Source: Pseudomonas farris (GTDB taxonomy: Bacteria; Pseudomonadota; Gammaproteobacteria; Pseudomonadales; Pseudomonadaceae). From it: a stretch of 64,000 nucleotides of DNA. Below the pieces are notes generated by a model. The model was not told where the DNA came from and did not search any database. It saw only the letters and a program-made list of their open reading frames with translations. Positions 18,111 to 28,488 of this stretch are shown one piece after another (within the stretch, counting starts at the first letter, position 1; every line of letters starts with the position of its first letter). A program made the translations under genes and the position numbers. The stretch lies in assembly GCF_019145235.1 (NCBI RefSeq), contig NZ_JAHSTV010000001.1, positions 558,001-622,000 on the forward strand, given 5' to 3'.

Positions 18111-18536
18111 TTAGCGAGTGGTTACTTCAGTAGCTGCGAAGAAGTACGAGATTTCGCGAGCAGCAGCGGCTTCGGAGTCCGAACCGTGTACAGCGTTGGC
18201 GTCGATGGAATCAGCGAAGTCAGCGCGGATGGTGCCGGCAGCAGCTTCTTTAGGGTTGGTAGCGCCCATCAGCTCACGGTTCAGAGCGATAGCGTTTTCG
18301 CCTTCCAGAACCTGAACGACAACCGGACCGGAGATCATGAAAGCAACCAGGTCGCCGAAGAAACCACGAGCGCTGTGCTCAGCGTAGAAGCCTTCAGCTT
18401 CAGCTTTGGACAGTTGCTTCAGTTTCGAAGCTACAACGCGCAGGCCAGCTTTTTCGAAACGAGTGGTGATCTCGCCGATAACGTTTTTTGCAACAGCGTC
18501 AGGCTTGATGATGGAGAAAGTACGTTGAACAGCCAT
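18111..18536 (-). CDS. ndk: Nucleoside diphosphate kinase
   Basis: Balances nucleoside triphosphate pools by transferring phosphate from ATP through a phosphohistidine. The 141-residue protein is full length with the substrate site [16 protein letters not shown] N terminus ([13 protein letters not shown]) and the active histidine H117 in [12 protein letters not shown] lies upstream of the ATG at 18536. It probably has its own promoter within the iscX-ndk gap, where TATAAT sits in the loop of a hairpin. Confidence 0.97.
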   Translation of the reverse strand: MAVQRTFSIIKPDAVAKNVIGEITTRFEKAGLRVVASKLKQLSKAEAEGFYAEHSARGFFGDLVAFMISGPVVVQVLEGENAIALNRELMGATNPKEAAAGTIRADFADSIDANAVHGSDSEAAAAREISYFFAATEVTTR

Positions 18537-18572
18537 GGTGTAACTCCAGAAACGGTAATTTGCGAAAAATTA

Positions 18573-18610
18573 AACCCGCGAATTATACGCGGGTTCTTTG
18601 GTATTGCCTA
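18573..18610 (-). promoter_or_regulatory. iscX-ndk hairpin with an embedded ndk -10 box
   Basis: AACCCGCG/CGCGGGTT (18573-18580 and 18588-18595) form a perfect 8-bp stem. On the minus strand the 7-base loop reads TATAATT, and TAGGCA (18605-18610) lies 17 bases upstream as a fair -35. A T-rich stretch follows the stem. The site can therefore work both as a weak terminator for iscX and as the ndk promoter. Confidence 0.6.
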
Positions 18611-18628
18611 ACTGCGTACGGTGCAGAT

Positions 18629-18829
18629 TCAGTCTGCTTCTTCGATCCAGGCGGCCTGAATGGCTTCAAGCACCTTCTCGCCACCGCGGGTCGGATCATC
18701 ACTGAACTCCGGCAATGCCAGCACCCATTTGTGCAGATCGACGAAGTTCACGTAACGCGGATCCACTTCCGGCTTGGCTTCAGCCAGCTGGATCGCGATT
18801 TCAAGCACATCAACCCATTTCAGACTCAT
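18629..18829 (-). CDS. iscX: IscX, Fe-S assembly accessory protein
   Basis: Small acidic protein of 66 residues (LKWVDVLEIAIQLAEAKPEVDPRYV-type fold) that binds IscS and iron and tunes cysteine desulfurase activity. It is the last gene of the isc operon, 14 bases after fdx. Length and sequence are typical. Confidence 0.95.
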   Translation of the reverse strand: MSLKWVDVLEIAIQLAEAKPEVDPRYVNFVDLHKWVLALPEFSDDPTRGGEKVLEAIQAAWIEEAD

Positions 18830-18843
18830 GTCGGTTCCTTGAA

Positions 18844-19185
18844 TCAGTGCGGCGCTTCGGCTGCATGGTTGAGCGAGTATTTCGGAATTTCGACAGTCAG
18901 GTCTTCAGTCCCGACGATCGCCTGACAGCCCAGACGCGATTGCGCTTCCAGACCCCAGGCCCGATCAAGAAAGTCTTCCTCCAGCTCGTCAGCCTCTTCC
19001 AGCGAGTCAAAGCCTTCGCGGATGATGCAATGGCAGGTAGTGCAAGCGCAGACGCCGCCACAGGCGCTTTCCATCTCAATATGGTGTTCGTGGGCCAGCT
19101 CGAGAATGGAAATACCGGGTTCAGCCTCTACAACCATGCCTTCCGGGCAGAACTTCTCGTGTGGCAGAAAAATGACCTGCGGCAT
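18844..19185 (-). CDS. fdx: ISC-type 2Fe-2S ferredoxin
   Basis: Electron donor for cluster assembly, 113 residues, adrenodoxin-like. The 2Fe-2S ligands are C42, C48, C51 and C87 (ACGGVCACTTCHC and GCQAI). The start codon overlaps the hscA stop by one base (TAATG), so translation is coupled. It is part of the isc operon. Confidence 0.96.
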   Translation of the reverse strand: MPQVIFLPHEKFCPEGMVVEAEPGISILELAHEHHIEMESACGGVCACTTCHCIIREGFDSLEEADELEEDFLDRAWGLEAQSRLGCQAIVGTEDLTVEIPKYSLNHAAEAPH

Positions 19186-21050
19186 CAGTTATCCTCGATT
19201 TCATTCAGGTTGCGCCCCGCCAGAGCGGCTTTCACCGTCGAATCCAGGCGGCGGGCAGCAAAGGCATCGGTCACCTGCGACAGACGCTTGGTCTGCTGCT
19301 CGATGGCGTAACCATCGGTGCCTTTCATCAATTCGGTCAGTTCCTGCATTTGCAATTCGATGACCATGCGCTCTTCGGCGTCGAGCAGGCGTTCGCCGTC
19401 AACCTCCAGAGCACCCTGCACCGCTTCGATCAGGCGCTGGGCATCGACCTGCTGCTCACGCAATACGCGGGCGACTTTATCGTCGTTGGCGTGCTGGAAC
19501 GAATCCTTGAGCATTTTGGCGATTTCGCCGTCGGTCAGGCCGTAGGACGGCTTGACCTGGATGCTGGCTTCGACGCCCGAACCCAATTCGCGGGCCGAGA
19601 CACTGAGCAGACCGTCGGCGTCGACCTGGAAGGTCACGCGAATCTTCGCCGCACCGGCCACCATCGCCGGAATACCGCGCAATTCGAAGCGTGCCAGGGA
19701 GCGGCAGTCGCTGATCAGCTCGCGCTCGCCCTGCAATACGTGGATCGCCATGGCCGACTGGCCATCTTTATAAGTCGTGAAGTCCTGGGCGCGGGCGACG
19801 GGGATGGTGGTGTTGCGCGGAATCACCTTCTCCATCAGGCCGCCCATGGTTTCCAGCCCCAGGGACAACGGAATCACGTCGAGCAACAGCAGTTCGCCGC
19901 CGTCACGCTTGTTGCCGGCCAGGGTATCGGCCTGGATCGCGGCACCGATGGCGACGACTTGATCCGGATCGATTTCGGTCAGCGGTTCGCGACCGAAGGC
20001 GTGCGCAACAGCTTCACGGACGCGAGGCACGCGGGTCGAGCCGCCGACCATGACCACAGCGTGAACGTCCTCCAGCTCGATGCCGGAATCACGCACCGCG
20101 CGGCGGCAGGCTTTCAAGCTGCGAGCGACCATCGGCTCGATCAGCGCATTGAAGGCTTCACGGGTCAGCTCGGCCTTCCAGTCGCCATAAGCAACTTCGA
20201 CGGACGAGCAGTTGGTCAGGGCTTCTTTGGCCGCACAGGCGGTTTGTAGCAGATGGCGCTGTGTACCCGGATCGAGGTCGGCCGACAAACCGGCACCCTC
20301 AATAATCCAGCCTGCAATGGCGTGATCGAAGTCATCGCCACCCAGGGCACTGTCGCCGCCGGTAGCCAGCACTTCGAAGACACCGCCGGTCAGGCGCAGA
20401 ATCGAAATATCGAAGGTGCCGCCGCCCAGATCATAAATCGCGACCAGGCCTTCGGCGTGCTGATCCAGACCGTAAGCGACCGCGGCGGCGGTTGGCTCAT
20501 TGAGCAAACGCAGCACGTTCAGACCGGCCAGCTTGGCCGCATCCTTGGTGGCTTGACGCTGAGCATCATCGAAATAGGCCGGAACGGTGATCACCGCGCC
20601 AACCAATTCGCCACCCAAAGTCGCTTCAGCACGCTGACGCAGCACCTTGAGGATATCGGCGGAAACTTCGACCGGGCTTTTCGGGCCTTGCACCGTGTCG
20701 ATGAACGGCATGTGCGACTCGCCGTCGACAAAACGGTACGGCAGCTGATCGCCCAATTGCTTGACGTCGGACAGACCACGACCCATCAAGCGCTTGACCG
20801 ACAGCACGGTGTTCAAAGGATCGGACGCGGCGGCCAGTTTGGCCGACTCGCCGACTTCGACGTGATCGGCGTGATAGCGCACGGCAGACGGCAGGATGAC
20901 CTGCCCTTGCGCGTCGGCCAGAGGCTCGGAAAGACCACTGCGCAACGCAGCGACCAGCGAATTGGTAGTGCCCAAGTCGATCCCCACAGCCAGACGACGC
21001 TGGTGCGGTTGAGGACTTTGGCCGGGTTCGGCGATCTGCAGTAGGGCCAT
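19185..21050 (-). CDS. hscA: Fe-S cluster chaperone HscA (Hsp70 family)
   Basis: Specialised Hsp70 that, with HscB, releases clusters from IscU. The 621-residue protein has an N-terminal ATPase domain ([56 protein letters not shown]) and a C-terminal substrate domain that recognises the LPPVK motif of IscU. The gene lies between hscB and fdx, as in other ISC operons. Confidence 0.97.
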   Translation of the reverse strand: MALLQIAEPGQSPQPHQRRLAVGIDLGTTNSLVAALRSGLSEPLADAQGQVILPSAVRYHADHVEVGESAKLAAASDPLNTVLSVKRLMGRGLSDVKQLGDQLPYRFVDGESHMPFIDTVQGPKSPVEVSADILKVLRQRAEATLGGELVGAVITVPAYFDDAQRQATKDAAKLAGLNVLRLLNEPTAAAVAYGLDQHAEGLVAIYDLGGGTFDISILRLTGGVFEVLATGGDSALGGDDFDHAIAGWIIEGAGLSADLDPGTQRHLLQTACAAKEALTNCSSVEVAYGDWKAELTREAFNALIEPMVARSLKACRRAVRDSGIELEDVHAVVMVGGSTRVPRVREAVAHAFGREPLTEIDPDQVVAIGAAIQADTLAGNKRDGGELLLLDVIPLSLGLETMGGLMEKVIPRNTTIPVARAQDFTTYKDGQSAMAIHVLQGERELISDCRSLARFELRGIPAMVAGAAKIRVTFQVDADGLLSVSARELGSGVEASIQVKPSYGLTDGEIAKMLKDSFQHANDDKVARVLREQQVDAQRLIEAVQGALEVDGERLLDAEERMVIELQMQELTELMKGTDGYAIEQQTKRLSQVTDAFAARRLDSTVKAALAGRNLNEIEDN

Positions 21051-21101
21051 CGTTATCAGGACTTATCTGTATATCAGGCGTGCGACCGGAGCGGCACTGG
21101 G

Positions 21102-21623
21102 TTAATCGTCGAGGCGCTCTTCTAACTGGCGCACTTCGTAGGTGAGCTTGTCGAGGAACTGCATGCGCCGCATCAGGCGTTCGGCCTGTTCACGTTGCGC
21201 TGCATCATCCCAACAGGCTGCGAAGCTTTCGTTCAGTTCATCCTGCGCGGTCTTCAGGCGACGCTTGAACACTGCAACACCCGCCAGGTCGGCGCTGTCT
21301 TGCAGGTCTTCGAGCTCTTCACGCAACTCCATCTGTTGCAGAAGAAACTCCGGATCATGCACCGTGACCTCCAGCGGCAGCTCGCGACCGCCCATGGCGA
21401 GCAAGTAGCGCGCGCGTTTGGGGGGGCTTTTGAGCGTCTGGTAGGCCTCGTTGAGACTCGCGGATTGCTCGAGCGCCAGCCGCTGCTCACGCTCGGAAGC
21501 GTCTGCAAAGCGGTCCGGATGAACACCGCGCGCCAACTCACGGTAGCGCGTGGCCAACTGCTCAAGATCCAGACGGAAGCTCGGCTGCAGTTCAAATAAA
21601 GCGAAATGACAAGGAGTTCCCAC
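21102..21623 (-). CDS. hscB: Fe-S co-chaperone HscB (J-domain)
   Basis: J-protein of 173 residues that delivers IscU to HscA and stimulates its ATPase. The N-terminal J domain shows HPD at residues 35-37 (GVHPDRF), and the C-terminal three-helix domain binds IscU. I take the GTG at 21623 ([12 protein letters not shown]) as start because homology begins there and GAGG lies about eight bases upstream; the frame is open further upstream but that part overlaps the iscA end region. Confidence 0.95.
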   Translation of the reverse strand: MGTPCHFALFELQPSFRLDLEQLATRYRELARGVHPDRFADASEREQRLALEQSASLNEAYQTLKSPPKRARYLLAMGGRELPLEVTVHDPEFLLQQMELREELEDLQDSADLAGVAVFKRRLKTAQDELNESFAACWDDAAQREQAERLMRRMQFLDKLTYEVRQLEERLDD

Positions 21624-21631
21624 AAGCAGCC

Positions 21632-21955
21632 TCAGATGTTGAAGCTTTCGCCGCAGCCACATTCACCGCGCACGTTGGGGTTGTTGAACTTGAAGCCTTC
21701 GTTCAACCCTTCCTTGACGAAATCGAGTTCGGTGCCGTCCAGGTAGGCGAGGCTTTTCGGGTCGATGATCACTTTCTCGCCGTGACTTTCGAACACTTGA
21801 TCCTCTGCCACTACCTCGTCGACAAACTCCAGCACGTAGGCAAGGCCGGAACAGCCTGTGGTGCGAACACCCAGACGAATCCCTTCACCTTTGCCGCGCC
21901 CGTTGAGGGAGCGTCGCACGTGTTGAGCAGCCGCTTCTGTCATGCTGATAGCCAT
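21632..21955 (-). CDS. iscA: A-type Fe-S carrier IscA
   Basis: 107-residue carrier that accepts clusters from IscU and passes them to apoproteins. The three conserved cysteines are present: C35 (TTGCSGLAY), C99 and C101 (GECGCGESF). ATG 21955 ([10 protein letters not shown]) is chosen since AAGGAG lies six bases upstream; the longer frame starts inside this ribosome site. Confidence 0.96.
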   Translation of the reverse strand: MAISMTEAAAQHVRRSLNGRGKGEGIRLGVRTTGCSGLAYVLEFVDEVVAEDQVFESHGEKVIIDPKSLAYLDGTELDFVKEGLNEGFKFNNPNVRGECGCGESFNI

Positions 21956-21989
21956 CGGTGACTCCTTACTCGTCGCCAAATCTTGAAAG

Positions 21990-22376
21990 TCAGATCAAGC
22001 CTTTCTTCTGCTTGTAGTCGCGAACGGCCGCTTTGATAGCGTCTTCAGCAAGTACGGAGCAGTGAATTTTTACTGGCGGCAGAGCCAGTTCTTCGGCCAG
22101 CTGAGTGTTTTTGATGGTCTCTGCTTCATCCAGAGTCTTGCCTTTCATCCACTCGGTTGCCAGGGAGCTGGAGGCGATCGCCGAACCGCAACCGTAAGTC
22201 TTGAACTTGGCGTCTTCGATGATGCCTTGTTCGTTGACCTTGATCTGCAGGCGCATCACGTCGCCGCACGCCGGAGCGCCGACCATGCCGGTGCCGACAT
22301 CAGGATCTTCCGCGTCCATCTTGCCGACGTTGCGCGGGTTCTCGTAGTGGTCGATGACCTTTTCGCTGTAAGCCAT
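21990..22376 (-). CDS. iscU: Fe-S cluster scaffold IscU
   Basis: Scaffold on which 2Fe-2S clusters are built, 128 residues. The ligands C37, D39, C63, H105 and C106 and the HscA recognition motif LPPVK just before them are all in place. It follows iscS after an 84-bp gap. Confidence 0.97.
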   Translation of the reverse strand: MAYSEKVIDHYENPRNVGKMDAEDPDVGTGMVGAPACGDVMRLQIKVNEQGIIEDAKFKTYGCGSAIASSSLATEWMKGKTLDEAETIKNTQLAEELALPPVKIHCSVLAEDAIKAAVRDYKQKKGLI

Positions 22377-22460
22377 GATTCTTAATCCTCACTCATCAGA
22401 GAGTCGCTCTTAAGCCCTGCGAACCGTAGTTTTACAGGGCCGGTTTGCGGCGACTTGAAA

Positions 22461-23675
22461 TCAGTGTGCCGCCCACTCGATTTTCGAAATGTCGACACCG
22501 TCTTTGTACATGTCCCACAGCGGCGACAGAGTGCGCAGCTTGGTAACGGCCTCGCAGACTTTCTGCGCGGCGTAGTCGATTTCTTCTTCGGTGGTGAAAC
22601 GGCCGAAGGTAAAGCGAATCGAGCTGTGTGCCAGTTCGTCGTTGCGGCCCAGGGCGCGCAGTACATACGAAGGCTCAAGCGATGCCGAGGTGCAGGCCGA
22701 ACCGGACGAAACCGCCAGATCCTTGAGCGCCATGATCAGCGACTCGCCTTCAACGTAGTTGAAGCTCAGGTTCAGGTTGTGCGGTACGCGGGCGGTCATG
22801 CTGCCATTGACGTACAGCTCTTCTAGGCCTTCGACCTGCTTGAAGAAACGGTCGCTCAGGGCTTTGATGCGTACGTTCTCGGCAGCCATGTCTTCCTTGG
22901 CTACACGGAAAGCTTCGCCCATGCCCACGATCTGGTGGGTCGCCAGGGTGCCGGAACGCATGCCACGTTCGTGACCGCCGCCGTGCATGGTCGCTTCGAT
23001 GCGAACACGCGGCTTGCGGCTGACGTACAGTGCGCCGATGCCTTTAGGGCCGTAGGTTTTATGGGCAGAGAACGACATCATGTCGACTTTCAGTTTCGAC
23101 AGATCGATCTCGACCTTGCCGGTGGACTGAGCAGCGTCGACGTGGAACAGAATCCCCTTGGAGCGGGTCAGTTCGCCGATGGCCGCGATGTCGTTGATGG
23201 TGCCGATTTCGTTGTTCACATGCATGATCGACACCAGGATGGTGTCGTCGCGCAGGGCAGCTTCAACCATCTCTGGAGTAACCAGACCATCTTCGCGAGG
23301 ATCGAGGTAGGTCACTTCGAAACCTTCACGCTCCAGTTGGCGCATGGTGTCGAGGACAGCCTTGTGCTCAATCTTGGTGGTGATCAGGTGCTTGCCTTTG
23401 GTGGAGTAGAAATGCGCCGCACCCTTGATTGCCAGGTTGTCGGACTCGGTGGCACCGGAGGTCCAGACGATTTCACGCGGGTCGGCGTTAACCAGGTCAG
23501 CGACCTGACGACGAGCGTTCTCGACGGACTCTTCAGCTTTCCAGCCGAACACGTGGGAACGGGACGCCGGGTTACCGAAGTTTCCGTCGACCAGCAGGCA
23601 TTCACTCATCTTTTGCGCGACACGTGGATCAACCGGGGTCGTCGCAGAGTAATCAAGGTAAATCGGCAATTTCAT
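22461..23675 (-). CDS. iscS: Cysteine desulfurase IscS
   Basis: PLP enzyme that takes sulfur from cysteine and supplies it for Fe-S clusters, thiolated tRNA and other cofactors. The 404-residue protein has the PLP lysine K206 ([12 protein letters not shown]) and the persulfide cysteine C328 ([10 protein letters not shown]), the same numbering as in E. coli. It is the second gene of the isc operon, 50 bases after iscR. Confidence 0.97.
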   Translation of the reverse strand: MKLPIYLDYSATTPVDPRVAQKMSECLLVDGNFGNPASRSHVFGWKAEESVENARRQVADLVNADPREIVWTSGATESDNLAIKGAAHFYSTKGKHLITTKIEHKAVLDTMRQLEREGFEVTYLDPREDGLVTPEMVEAALRDDTILVSIMHVNNEIGTINDIAAIGELTRSKGILFHVDAAQSTGKVEIDLSKLKVDMMSFSAHKTYGPKGIGALYVSRKPRVRIEATMHGGGHERGMRSGTLATHQIVGMGEAFRVAKEDMAAENVRIKALSDRFFKQVEGLEELYVNGSMTARVPHNLNLSFNYVEGESLIMALKDLAVSSGSACTSASLEPSYVLRALGRNDELAHSSIRFTFGRFTTEEEIDYAAQKVCEAVTKLRTLSPLWDMYKDGVDISKIEWAAH

Positions 23676-23725
23676 GGACTATCTCCTAAATCAGGCTGGC
23701 TGGCGTGCCGCTAGCTCTTTGGCTG

Positions 23726-24217
23726 TCATTCGACGGCGGACGCTTCAATCTTGTCCAGGCGTGGCGCCTTGCTGTTGCAACGACGCTGGTCCTGACGCTG
23801 GGCTACTTCTTGCACCTCACGGCGAGTTACAAGGTCAGCCAAGCTGATACCGCTCAGAAATTCGTGAATCTGCAGGCTCAGATCGCACCACAAGTGGTGG
23901 GTCAAGCAGGTGTCGCCTTGATGGCAATCACCTTGGCCCTGGCATTTGGTTGCATCGACCGATTCGTTGACCGCATCGATCACCTGGGCGACCTGGATGC
24001 CCTGCATGTCTCGGGACAGCTGGTAACCACCGCCTGGACCGCGAACACTGGAAACCAGATTGCTGCGGCGCAATTTGGCAAAAAGCTGCTCGAGGTAGGA
24101 CAGGGAGATGCCTTGGCGCTCGGAGATATCGGCCAGGGACACCGGCCCGTGCTGCGCGTGCAACGCCAGGTCAAGCATGGCGGTCACGGCGTATCGGCCT
24201 TTTGTAGTCAGTCGCAT
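23726..24217 (-). CDS. iscR: Fe-S responsive regulator IscR
   Basis: Rrf2-family repressor of 163 residues that senses cellular Fe-S status by its own 2Fe-2S cluster. The winged helix is at the N terminus ([19 protein letters not shown]) and the ligands are C92, C98, C104 and H107, as in E. coli IscR. ATG 24217 is used rather than a TTG two codons earlier. The promoter just upstream carries two adjoining IscR-type sites, so autorepression is likely. Confidence 0.97.
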   Translation of the reverse strand: MRLTTKGRYAVTAMLDLALHAQHGPVSLADISERQGISLSYLEQLFAKLRRSNLVSSVRGPGGGYQLSRDMQGIQVAQVIDAVNESVDATKCQGQGDCHQGDTCLTHHLWCDLSLQIHEFLSGISLADLVTRREVQEVAQRQDQRRCNSKAPRLDKIEASAVE

Positions 24218-24248
24218 GGACAATTACCACGGAGTTCGGAATGGGGCG

Positions 24249-24277
24249 AGTATGCAATTCCCGAGTATTTAAGTCAA
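24249..24277 (-). promoter_or_regulatory. iscR promoter
   Basis: Minus strand: -35 TTGACT (24272-24277), 17-bp spacer, -10 CATACT (24249-24254). The IscR box at 24257-24281 covers the -35 and spacer. Confidence 0.75.
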
Positions 24278-24281
24278 CTAT
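24257..24281 (-). promoter_or_regulatory. IscR type 1 operator, proximal
   Basis: On the minus strand the 25-bp site begins ATAGTTGACT, a perfect match to the type 1 half-site ATASYYGACT, and ends ACTCGGGAAT, which fits the other half at 8 of 10 positions. Confidence 0.85.
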
Positions 24282-24306
24282 AAGACCTAGTACTTTACTC
24301 AGGTTT
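24282..24306 (-). promoter_or_regulatory. IscR type 1-like operator, distal
   Basis: A 25-bp site abutting the first one. On the minus strand its first half AAACCTGAGT matches 8 of 10 consensus positions while the second half is weak. Tandem IscR sites are usual at isc promoters. Confidence 0.5.
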
Positions 24307-24376
24307 ACCCGCAAAAGAGCGCGCGCATCATAGCAAAGGCTGACCGCGTACAGCCAGCAATTGCGCGCTATCGTTC

Positions 24377-24442
24377 TTCGCGGGCAAGCCTCGCTCCTAC
24401 ATGGGTTGCGCGAATCCTGTAGGAGCGAGGCTTGCCCGCGAA
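24377..24442. repeat. REP doublet, divergent (CTCCTAC subtype)
   Basis: Inverted cores TTCGCGGGCAAGCCTCGCTC... and its complement at 24419-24442, with an 18-bp spacer, between cysE and iscR. Confidence 0.88.
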
Positions 24443-24456
24443 GAAACTGACACGGT

Positions 24457-25236
24457 CTAGCTGGCCTGGCTCTGATCCTTGTCCTTCACACAGGCAAAGT
24501 CTTCTTCGCGCAGTTCAGGCAGATCTTTCGCACAGTAATTGCTGCCCAGGTCCTTCAGCGCCCCGCACATCCCTTCAAGTCGACCATCTACAGCCTGCAG
24601 ATGATCGAGCAACTGGTTAATGGCTCGGGCCACCGGGTCCGGCATGTCTTCACCAACACCGTAGGCATCGAAACCGATCTTCTCGGCCATGGCCTTGCGC
24701 TTGGCGTCCTGCTCTTCATCTGACTTGACGATGATCCGCCCCGGAATCCCTACCACCGTCGCCCCGGGCGGAACCGCCTTGGTGACCACGGCATTGGAAC
24801 CCACCTTGGCTCCGGCACCCACCGTAAACGGGCCGAGCACCTTGGCGCCCGCCCCGACCACCACGCCGTCTTCCAGAGTCGGGTGACGCTTGCCCTTGTT
24901 CCAGCTGGTGCCGCCAAGGGTCACGCCTTGATACAGGGTGACATCGTTGCCGATCTCAGCGGTCTCACCGATAACAATGCCCATGCCATGGTCGATAAAG
25001 AAGCGACGACCGACCTTGGCACCCGGATGAATCTCGATCCCGGTCAACCAGCGACCGAAGTTCGATACCAGCCGCGCCAGCCATTTCCAGCCCATGCCCC
25101 ACAACGCTGACGACAGGCGATGGATCCAGATGGCATGCATGCCCGGGTAGCACGTCAGAACCTCAAAAGCATTACGCGCCGCTGGGTCACGATGGAAAAC
25201 ACTTTGGATATCTTCACGCAAACGCTCGAACATCAT
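24457..25236 (-). CDS. cysE: Serine O-acetyltransferase
   Basis: First step of cysteine synthesis, acetylating serine with acetyl-CoA. The 259-residue protein has an N-terminal helical domain and a left-handed beta-helix of hexapeptide repeats ([39 protein letters not shown]) with catalytic-type His in DHGMG. Its ATG overlaps the trmJ stop by one base. Cysteine is the substrate of IscS, so its place next to isc makes metabolic sense. Residues 235-259 form a short charged tail. Confidence 0.95.
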   Translation of the reverse strand: MMFERLREDIQSVFHRDPAARNAFEVLTCYPGMHAIWIHRLSSALWGMGWKWLARLVSNFGRWLTGIEIHPGAKVGRRFFIDHGMGIVIGETAEIGNDVTLYQGVTLGGTSWNKGKRHPTLEDGVVVGAGAKVLGPFTVGAGAKVGSNAVVTKAVPPGATVVGIPGRIIVKSDEEQDAKRKAMAEKIGFDAYGVGEDMPDPVARAINQLLDHLQAVDGRLEGMCGALKDLGSNYCAKDLPELREEDFACVKDKDQSQAS

Positions 25237-26006
25237 TAATCCTTCCGCTTTAGAAGCTCACCACGGGCCGCCTTCTGGGTTTCCGTGAGGATGCCACGCA
25301 ATATATTCATTTCCGCCCGACTGACCGAGCTGCGTCCGTACAACCGGCGCAGACGCGCCATCAAGTGCCGTGGTTTTTCCGGGTCGAGAAATTCGATGGC
25401 CACCAGCGTCTGCTCCAGGTGTTCATAGAATCGCTCCAGCTCATCCATGGTCGCCAGCTCACCACTTTTGGTGGATGCCACTTCATCCTTCTCGACCTTG
25501 CTCGGCTGACCAGCAGCCGCCAACCAGGACATGCGCACTTCATAGCTCAGCACCTGCACCGCCGCCCCAAGGTTCAGCGAACTGAACTCAGGGTCTGATG
25601 GGATGTGCACGTGATAATGACATCGCTGCAGCTCCTCATTGGTCAGGCCGGAATCTTCACGACCGAACACCAATGCGATCTCGGCACCCTGCTCCGCCTC
25701 CTCGACCACCTTCACACCACATTCGCGGGGATCGAGTAACGGCCAGGGAATGCGACGATCACGAGCACTGGTACCGAGCACCAGATTGCAGCCGACCAAG
25801 GCATCTTCCAGGGTGGCGACGACCTGAGCATTTTCAAGGATATCACCGGCGCCGGACGCACGTGCATCGGCCTCGTGATGCGGGAACAACCGCGGTTCGA
25901 CCAGCACCAGCCGCGACAGGCCCATGTTCTTCATGGCACGCGCAGCCCCGCCGATATTCCCGGGGTGACTGGTATTGACCAGGACGACACGAATGTTTTG
26001 CAGCAA
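25236..26006 (-). CDS. trmJ: tRNA (cytidine/uridine-2'-O)-methyltransferase TrmJ
   Basis: SPOUT-class methyltransferase that 2'-O-methylates position 32 of several tRNAs. The 256-residue protein shows the N-terminal signature [22 protein letters not shown], the cofactor-knot segment [16 protein letters not shown] and [13 protein letters not shown]. It is the first gene of the minus-strand run trmJ-cysE-(isc) and is divergent from suhB. Confidence 0.95.
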   Translation of the reverse strand: MLQNIRVVLVNTSHPGNIGGAARAMKNMGLSRLVLVEPRLFPHHEADARASGAGDILENAQVVATLEDALVGCNLVLGTSARDRRIPWPLLDPRECGVKVVEEAEQGAEIALVFGREDSGLTNEELQRCHYHVHIPSDPEFSSLNLGAAVQVLSYEVRMSWLAAAGQPSKVEKDEVASTKSGELATMDELERFYEHLEQTLVAIEFLDPEKPRHLMARLRRLYGRSSVSRAEMNILRGILTETQKAARGELLKRKD

Positions 26007-26088
26007 GGGAGGCGCTCTCGAACACAGAATTAGGGAGCAGAATCTTACAGTTCATCCTACCGTTAAGCTACGAAAGCGAACACCGACC

Positions 26089-26116
26089 TTCACCTGTAGA
26101 AACTTTCTGATAGAAT
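26089..26116 (+). promoter_or_regulatory. Probable suhB promoter
   Basis: TTCACC (26089-26094) and TAGAAT (26111-26116) with a 16-bp spacer lie about 37 bases before the suhB start in the suhB/trmJ divergent gap. Confidence 0.5.
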
Positions 26117-26152
26117 GCCCGGCTTTCTTTAACAACCTTAGGTGACACATCC

Positions 26153-26971
26153 ATGCAGCCCATGCTGAATATCGCGCTGCGCGCCGCCCGCAGCGCCAGT
26201 GAATTGATTTTCCGCTCCATCGAGCGCCTGGATACCATCAAGGTCGACGAAAAAGACGCCAAGGATTATGTATCCGAAGTGGATCGCGCCGCCGAACAGA
26301 AAATCATCGATGCGCTGCGCAAGGCCTACCCTAATCACTCGATCATGGGTGAAGAAACCGGCATGCACGCCGGTAGCGGCATCGAAGGCGAAGAGTACCT
26401 GTGGATTATCGATCCACTGGATGGCACCACCAACTTCCTGCGCGGCATTCCTCACTTCGCTGTCAGCATCGCCTGCAAATACCGCGGTCGCCTGGAACAC
26501 GCCGTTGTTCTGGACCCGGTTCGCCAGGAAGAATTCACCGCCAGCCGTGGTCGCGGCGCCCAACTGAACGGTCGTCGCCTGCGCGTCAGCGGCCGCACCA
26601 GCCTGGACGGCGCCCTGCTGGGTACCGGCTTCCCGTTCCGCGACGAGCAAATGGACAACCTCGACAACTACCTGGGCATGTTCCGCGCCCTGGTAGGCCA
26701 GACCGCCGGCATCCGCCGCGCTGGCGCAGCGAGTCTGGACCTGGCCTACGTGGCTGCCGGCCGTTTCGATGCATTCTGGGAGTCAGGCCTGTCCGAATGG
26801 GACATGGCTGCAGGCGCCCTGCTGATCCAGGAAGCTGGCGGCTTGGTGAGCGACTTCACCGGCGGTCACGACTTCCTTGAGAAAGGCCACATCGTTGCCG
26901 GTAACACCAAGTGCTTCAAGGCAGTATTGACGGCGATCCAGCCGCACCTGCCAGCTTCGCTTAAGCGCTAA
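26153..26971 (+). CDS. suhB: Inositol-1-monophosphatase / NusA-associated factor SuhB
   Basis: Magnesium-dependent phosphatase-fold protein of 272 residues. The motifs are GEETGMHAG, WIIDPLDGTTNF and WDMAAGALLIQEAGG. In E. coli the protein also joins the rRNA antitermination complex, and in P. aeruginosa it affects virulence regulation. It stands alone, with a strong terminator directly after it. Confidence 0.95.
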   Translation: MQPMLNIALRAARSASELIFRSIERLDTIKVDEKDAKDYVSEVDRAAEQKIIDALRKAYPNHSIMGEETGMHAGSGIEGEEYLWIIDPLDGTTNFLRGIPHFAVSIACKYRGRLEHAVVLDPVRQEEFTASRGRGAQLNGRRLRVSGRTSLDGALLGTGFPFRDEQMDNLDNYLGMFRALVGQTAGIRRAGAASLDLAYVAAGRFDAFWESGLSEWDMAAGALLIQEAGGLVSDFTGGHDFLEKGHIVAGNTKCFKAVLTAIQPHLPASLKR

Positions 26972-26990
26972 ACGCAAAAGCACCTCAAGA

Positions 26991-27022
26991 AAACGCCCCG
27001 ACTTGTTCGGGGCGTTTTTTTT
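26991..27022 (+). terminator. Intrinsic terminator of suhB
   Basis: AAACGCCCCG pairs with CGGGGCGTTT, and the stem is followed by a run of T residues. Confidence 0.92.
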
Positions 27023-27103
27023 GCGCAGAAAAAGACGAAAAAGACTTTTCCCACCAACACGAGACCGGGAATAGGCCGAACAACTAACGCCAGTCAGCCA
27101 ATT

Positions 27104-27191
27104 GTGGGAGCGGACTTGCTCGCGAAGGCGATATGCCAGGCAACATTGATGTCGACTGATACTGCCTCTTCGCGAGCAAGCCCGCTCCCAC
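27104..27191. repeat. REP doublet, convergent
   Basis: Cores GTGGGAGCGGACTTGCTCGCG and TTCGCGAGCAAGCCCGCTCC flank a spacer containing CAACATTGATGTCGACTGA. The spacer resembles those at 54262-54349 and 55953-56040. It lies between the facing terminators of suhB and rplS. Confidence 0.9.
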
Positions 27192-27252
27192 AGGGATTGC
27201 ACCTAACTGATTGGCACTGGACTGTGTGACCACTTTAGAAGCACCCATAACG

Positions 27253-27287
27253 AAAAATGCCCCGCATCTTTCGATACGAGGCATTTT
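27253..27287 (-). terminator. Terminator of the rpsP-rplS operon
   Basis: Minus strand: AAAATGCC...GGCATTTTT with T residues. A second perfect hairpin, CGCCAGCC/GGCTGGCG at 27295-27316, lies just before it and closer to rplS. Confidence 0.85.
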
Positions 27288-27337
27288 CTTGAATCGCCAG
27301 CCTGAACAGGCTGGCGTTTCGGCATCGGAAGCTGGAC

Positions 27338-27688
27338 TTAAGCCAGTTTTTCCTTGATGCGAGCTGCTTTACCGGACAGGTCACGCAGGTAGTACAGCTT
27401 GGCTTTACGTACGTCACCGCGACGCTTAACGGCCATGCTGTCGATTTGCGGGCTGTAGGTCTGGAAAGTACGCTCTACGCCAACACCATTGGAGATTTTA
27501 CGAACGGTGAAAGCACTGTTTACGCCACGGTTACGCTTGGCGATAACTACGCCTTCGAACGCTTGCAGACGCGAACGATCGCCTTCCTTCACTTTCACCT
27601 GAACGACAATGGTGTCGCCCGGGGCAAAGGTAGGGATCTCTTTGGTCATCTGCTCTGCTTCGAGTGCAAGGATGATTTTGTTAGTCAT
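27338..27688 (-). CDS. rplS: 50S ribosomal protein L19
   Basis: Component of the large subunit near the 30S interface, 116 residues with typical content ([35 protein letters not shown] in two parts). It is the last gene of the rpsP-rimM-trmD-rplS operon, 45 bases after trmD. Confidence 0.98.
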
Positions 27689-27733
27689 GCTGTGCTCCTA
27701 AGGTAAATCGTCGGATCTACCATCGATACGTTG

Positions 27734-28486
27734 TTAACTATCGTCCCGCTCGCGGATGTATTCCTCGAGCAGCTTCTTCTCTTCTCCAGAAAGCGAGCGG
27801 CTTTCCAGAAGATCGGCGCGTCGTTCAAAGGTCCTACCAAGGGACTGCTGTAAACGCCAACGCCGGATATGCGCGTGATTGCCACTTAGCAATACGTCGG
27901 GAACACGCTGATCCGCATACACCTCCGGTCGGGTGTAGTGCGGGCAATCCAGCAAACCATCCGTAAAGGAATCTTCCTCGGCGGAGTCCGCATGCCCTAA
28001 AGCTCCAGGCAGCAGTCGTGTAACCGCATCGATCAGGACCATCGCCGGCAGCTCACCGCCAGACAGTACATAGTCGCCAATCGACCACTCTTCATCGACA
28101 TGAGCATCAATAAAACGCTCGTCAATGCCTTCATAGCGGCCGGCAATCAGGATCAATGCATCCAGATTCGCCAACTCGCGTACCGCCGACTGAGTCAGTT
28201 GACGGCCTTGGGGGGACAGGTAAATTACCTTCGCCGCCTCCCCGGCTGCTGCCTTGGCCTGAACCAACGCATCTTCCAGGGGCTTGATCTTCATCACCAT
28301 GCCCGGACCACCGCCAAATGGGCGATCATCCACAGTGTGATGTCGATCCGTCGTGTAGTCTCGCGGATTCCAACAGGTAAGCTGCAACAGCCCCTGCTTC
28401 ACCGCCCGACTGGTGATGCCGTACTCGCTGATGGCGGAGAACATCTCGGGAAACAAACTGATCACTTCTACGCGCAGGTTAGCCAC
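27734..28486 (-). CDS. trmD: tRNA (guanine-N1-)-methyltransferase TrmD
   Basis: SPOUT enzyme that makes m1G37 in tRNAs and prevents frameshifting. The 250-residue protein starts at GTG 28486 ([16 protein letters not shown]); the longer frame upstream lies in rimM. Motifs are [22 protein letters not shown] and [15 protein letters not shown]. It begins two bases after the rimM stop. Confidence 0.96.
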   Translation of the reverse strand: MANLRVEVISLFPEMFSAISEYGITSRAVKQGLLQLTCWNPRDYTTDRHHTVDDRPFGGGPGMVMKIKPLEDALVQAKAAAGEAAKVIYLSPQGRQLTQSAVRELANLDALILIAGRYEGIDERFIDAHVDEEWSIGDYVLSGGELPAMVLIDAVTRLLPGALGHADSAEEDSFTDGLLDCPHYTRPEVYADQRVPDVLLSGNHAHIRRWRLQQSLGRTFERRADLLESRSLSGEEKKLLEEYIRERDDS

Positions 28487-28488
28487 GT

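Noticed and set aside
24249..24456. A gene between cysE and iscR
   Set aside because: The gap holds only the iscR control region and a REP doublet; short frames there are repeat-derived.
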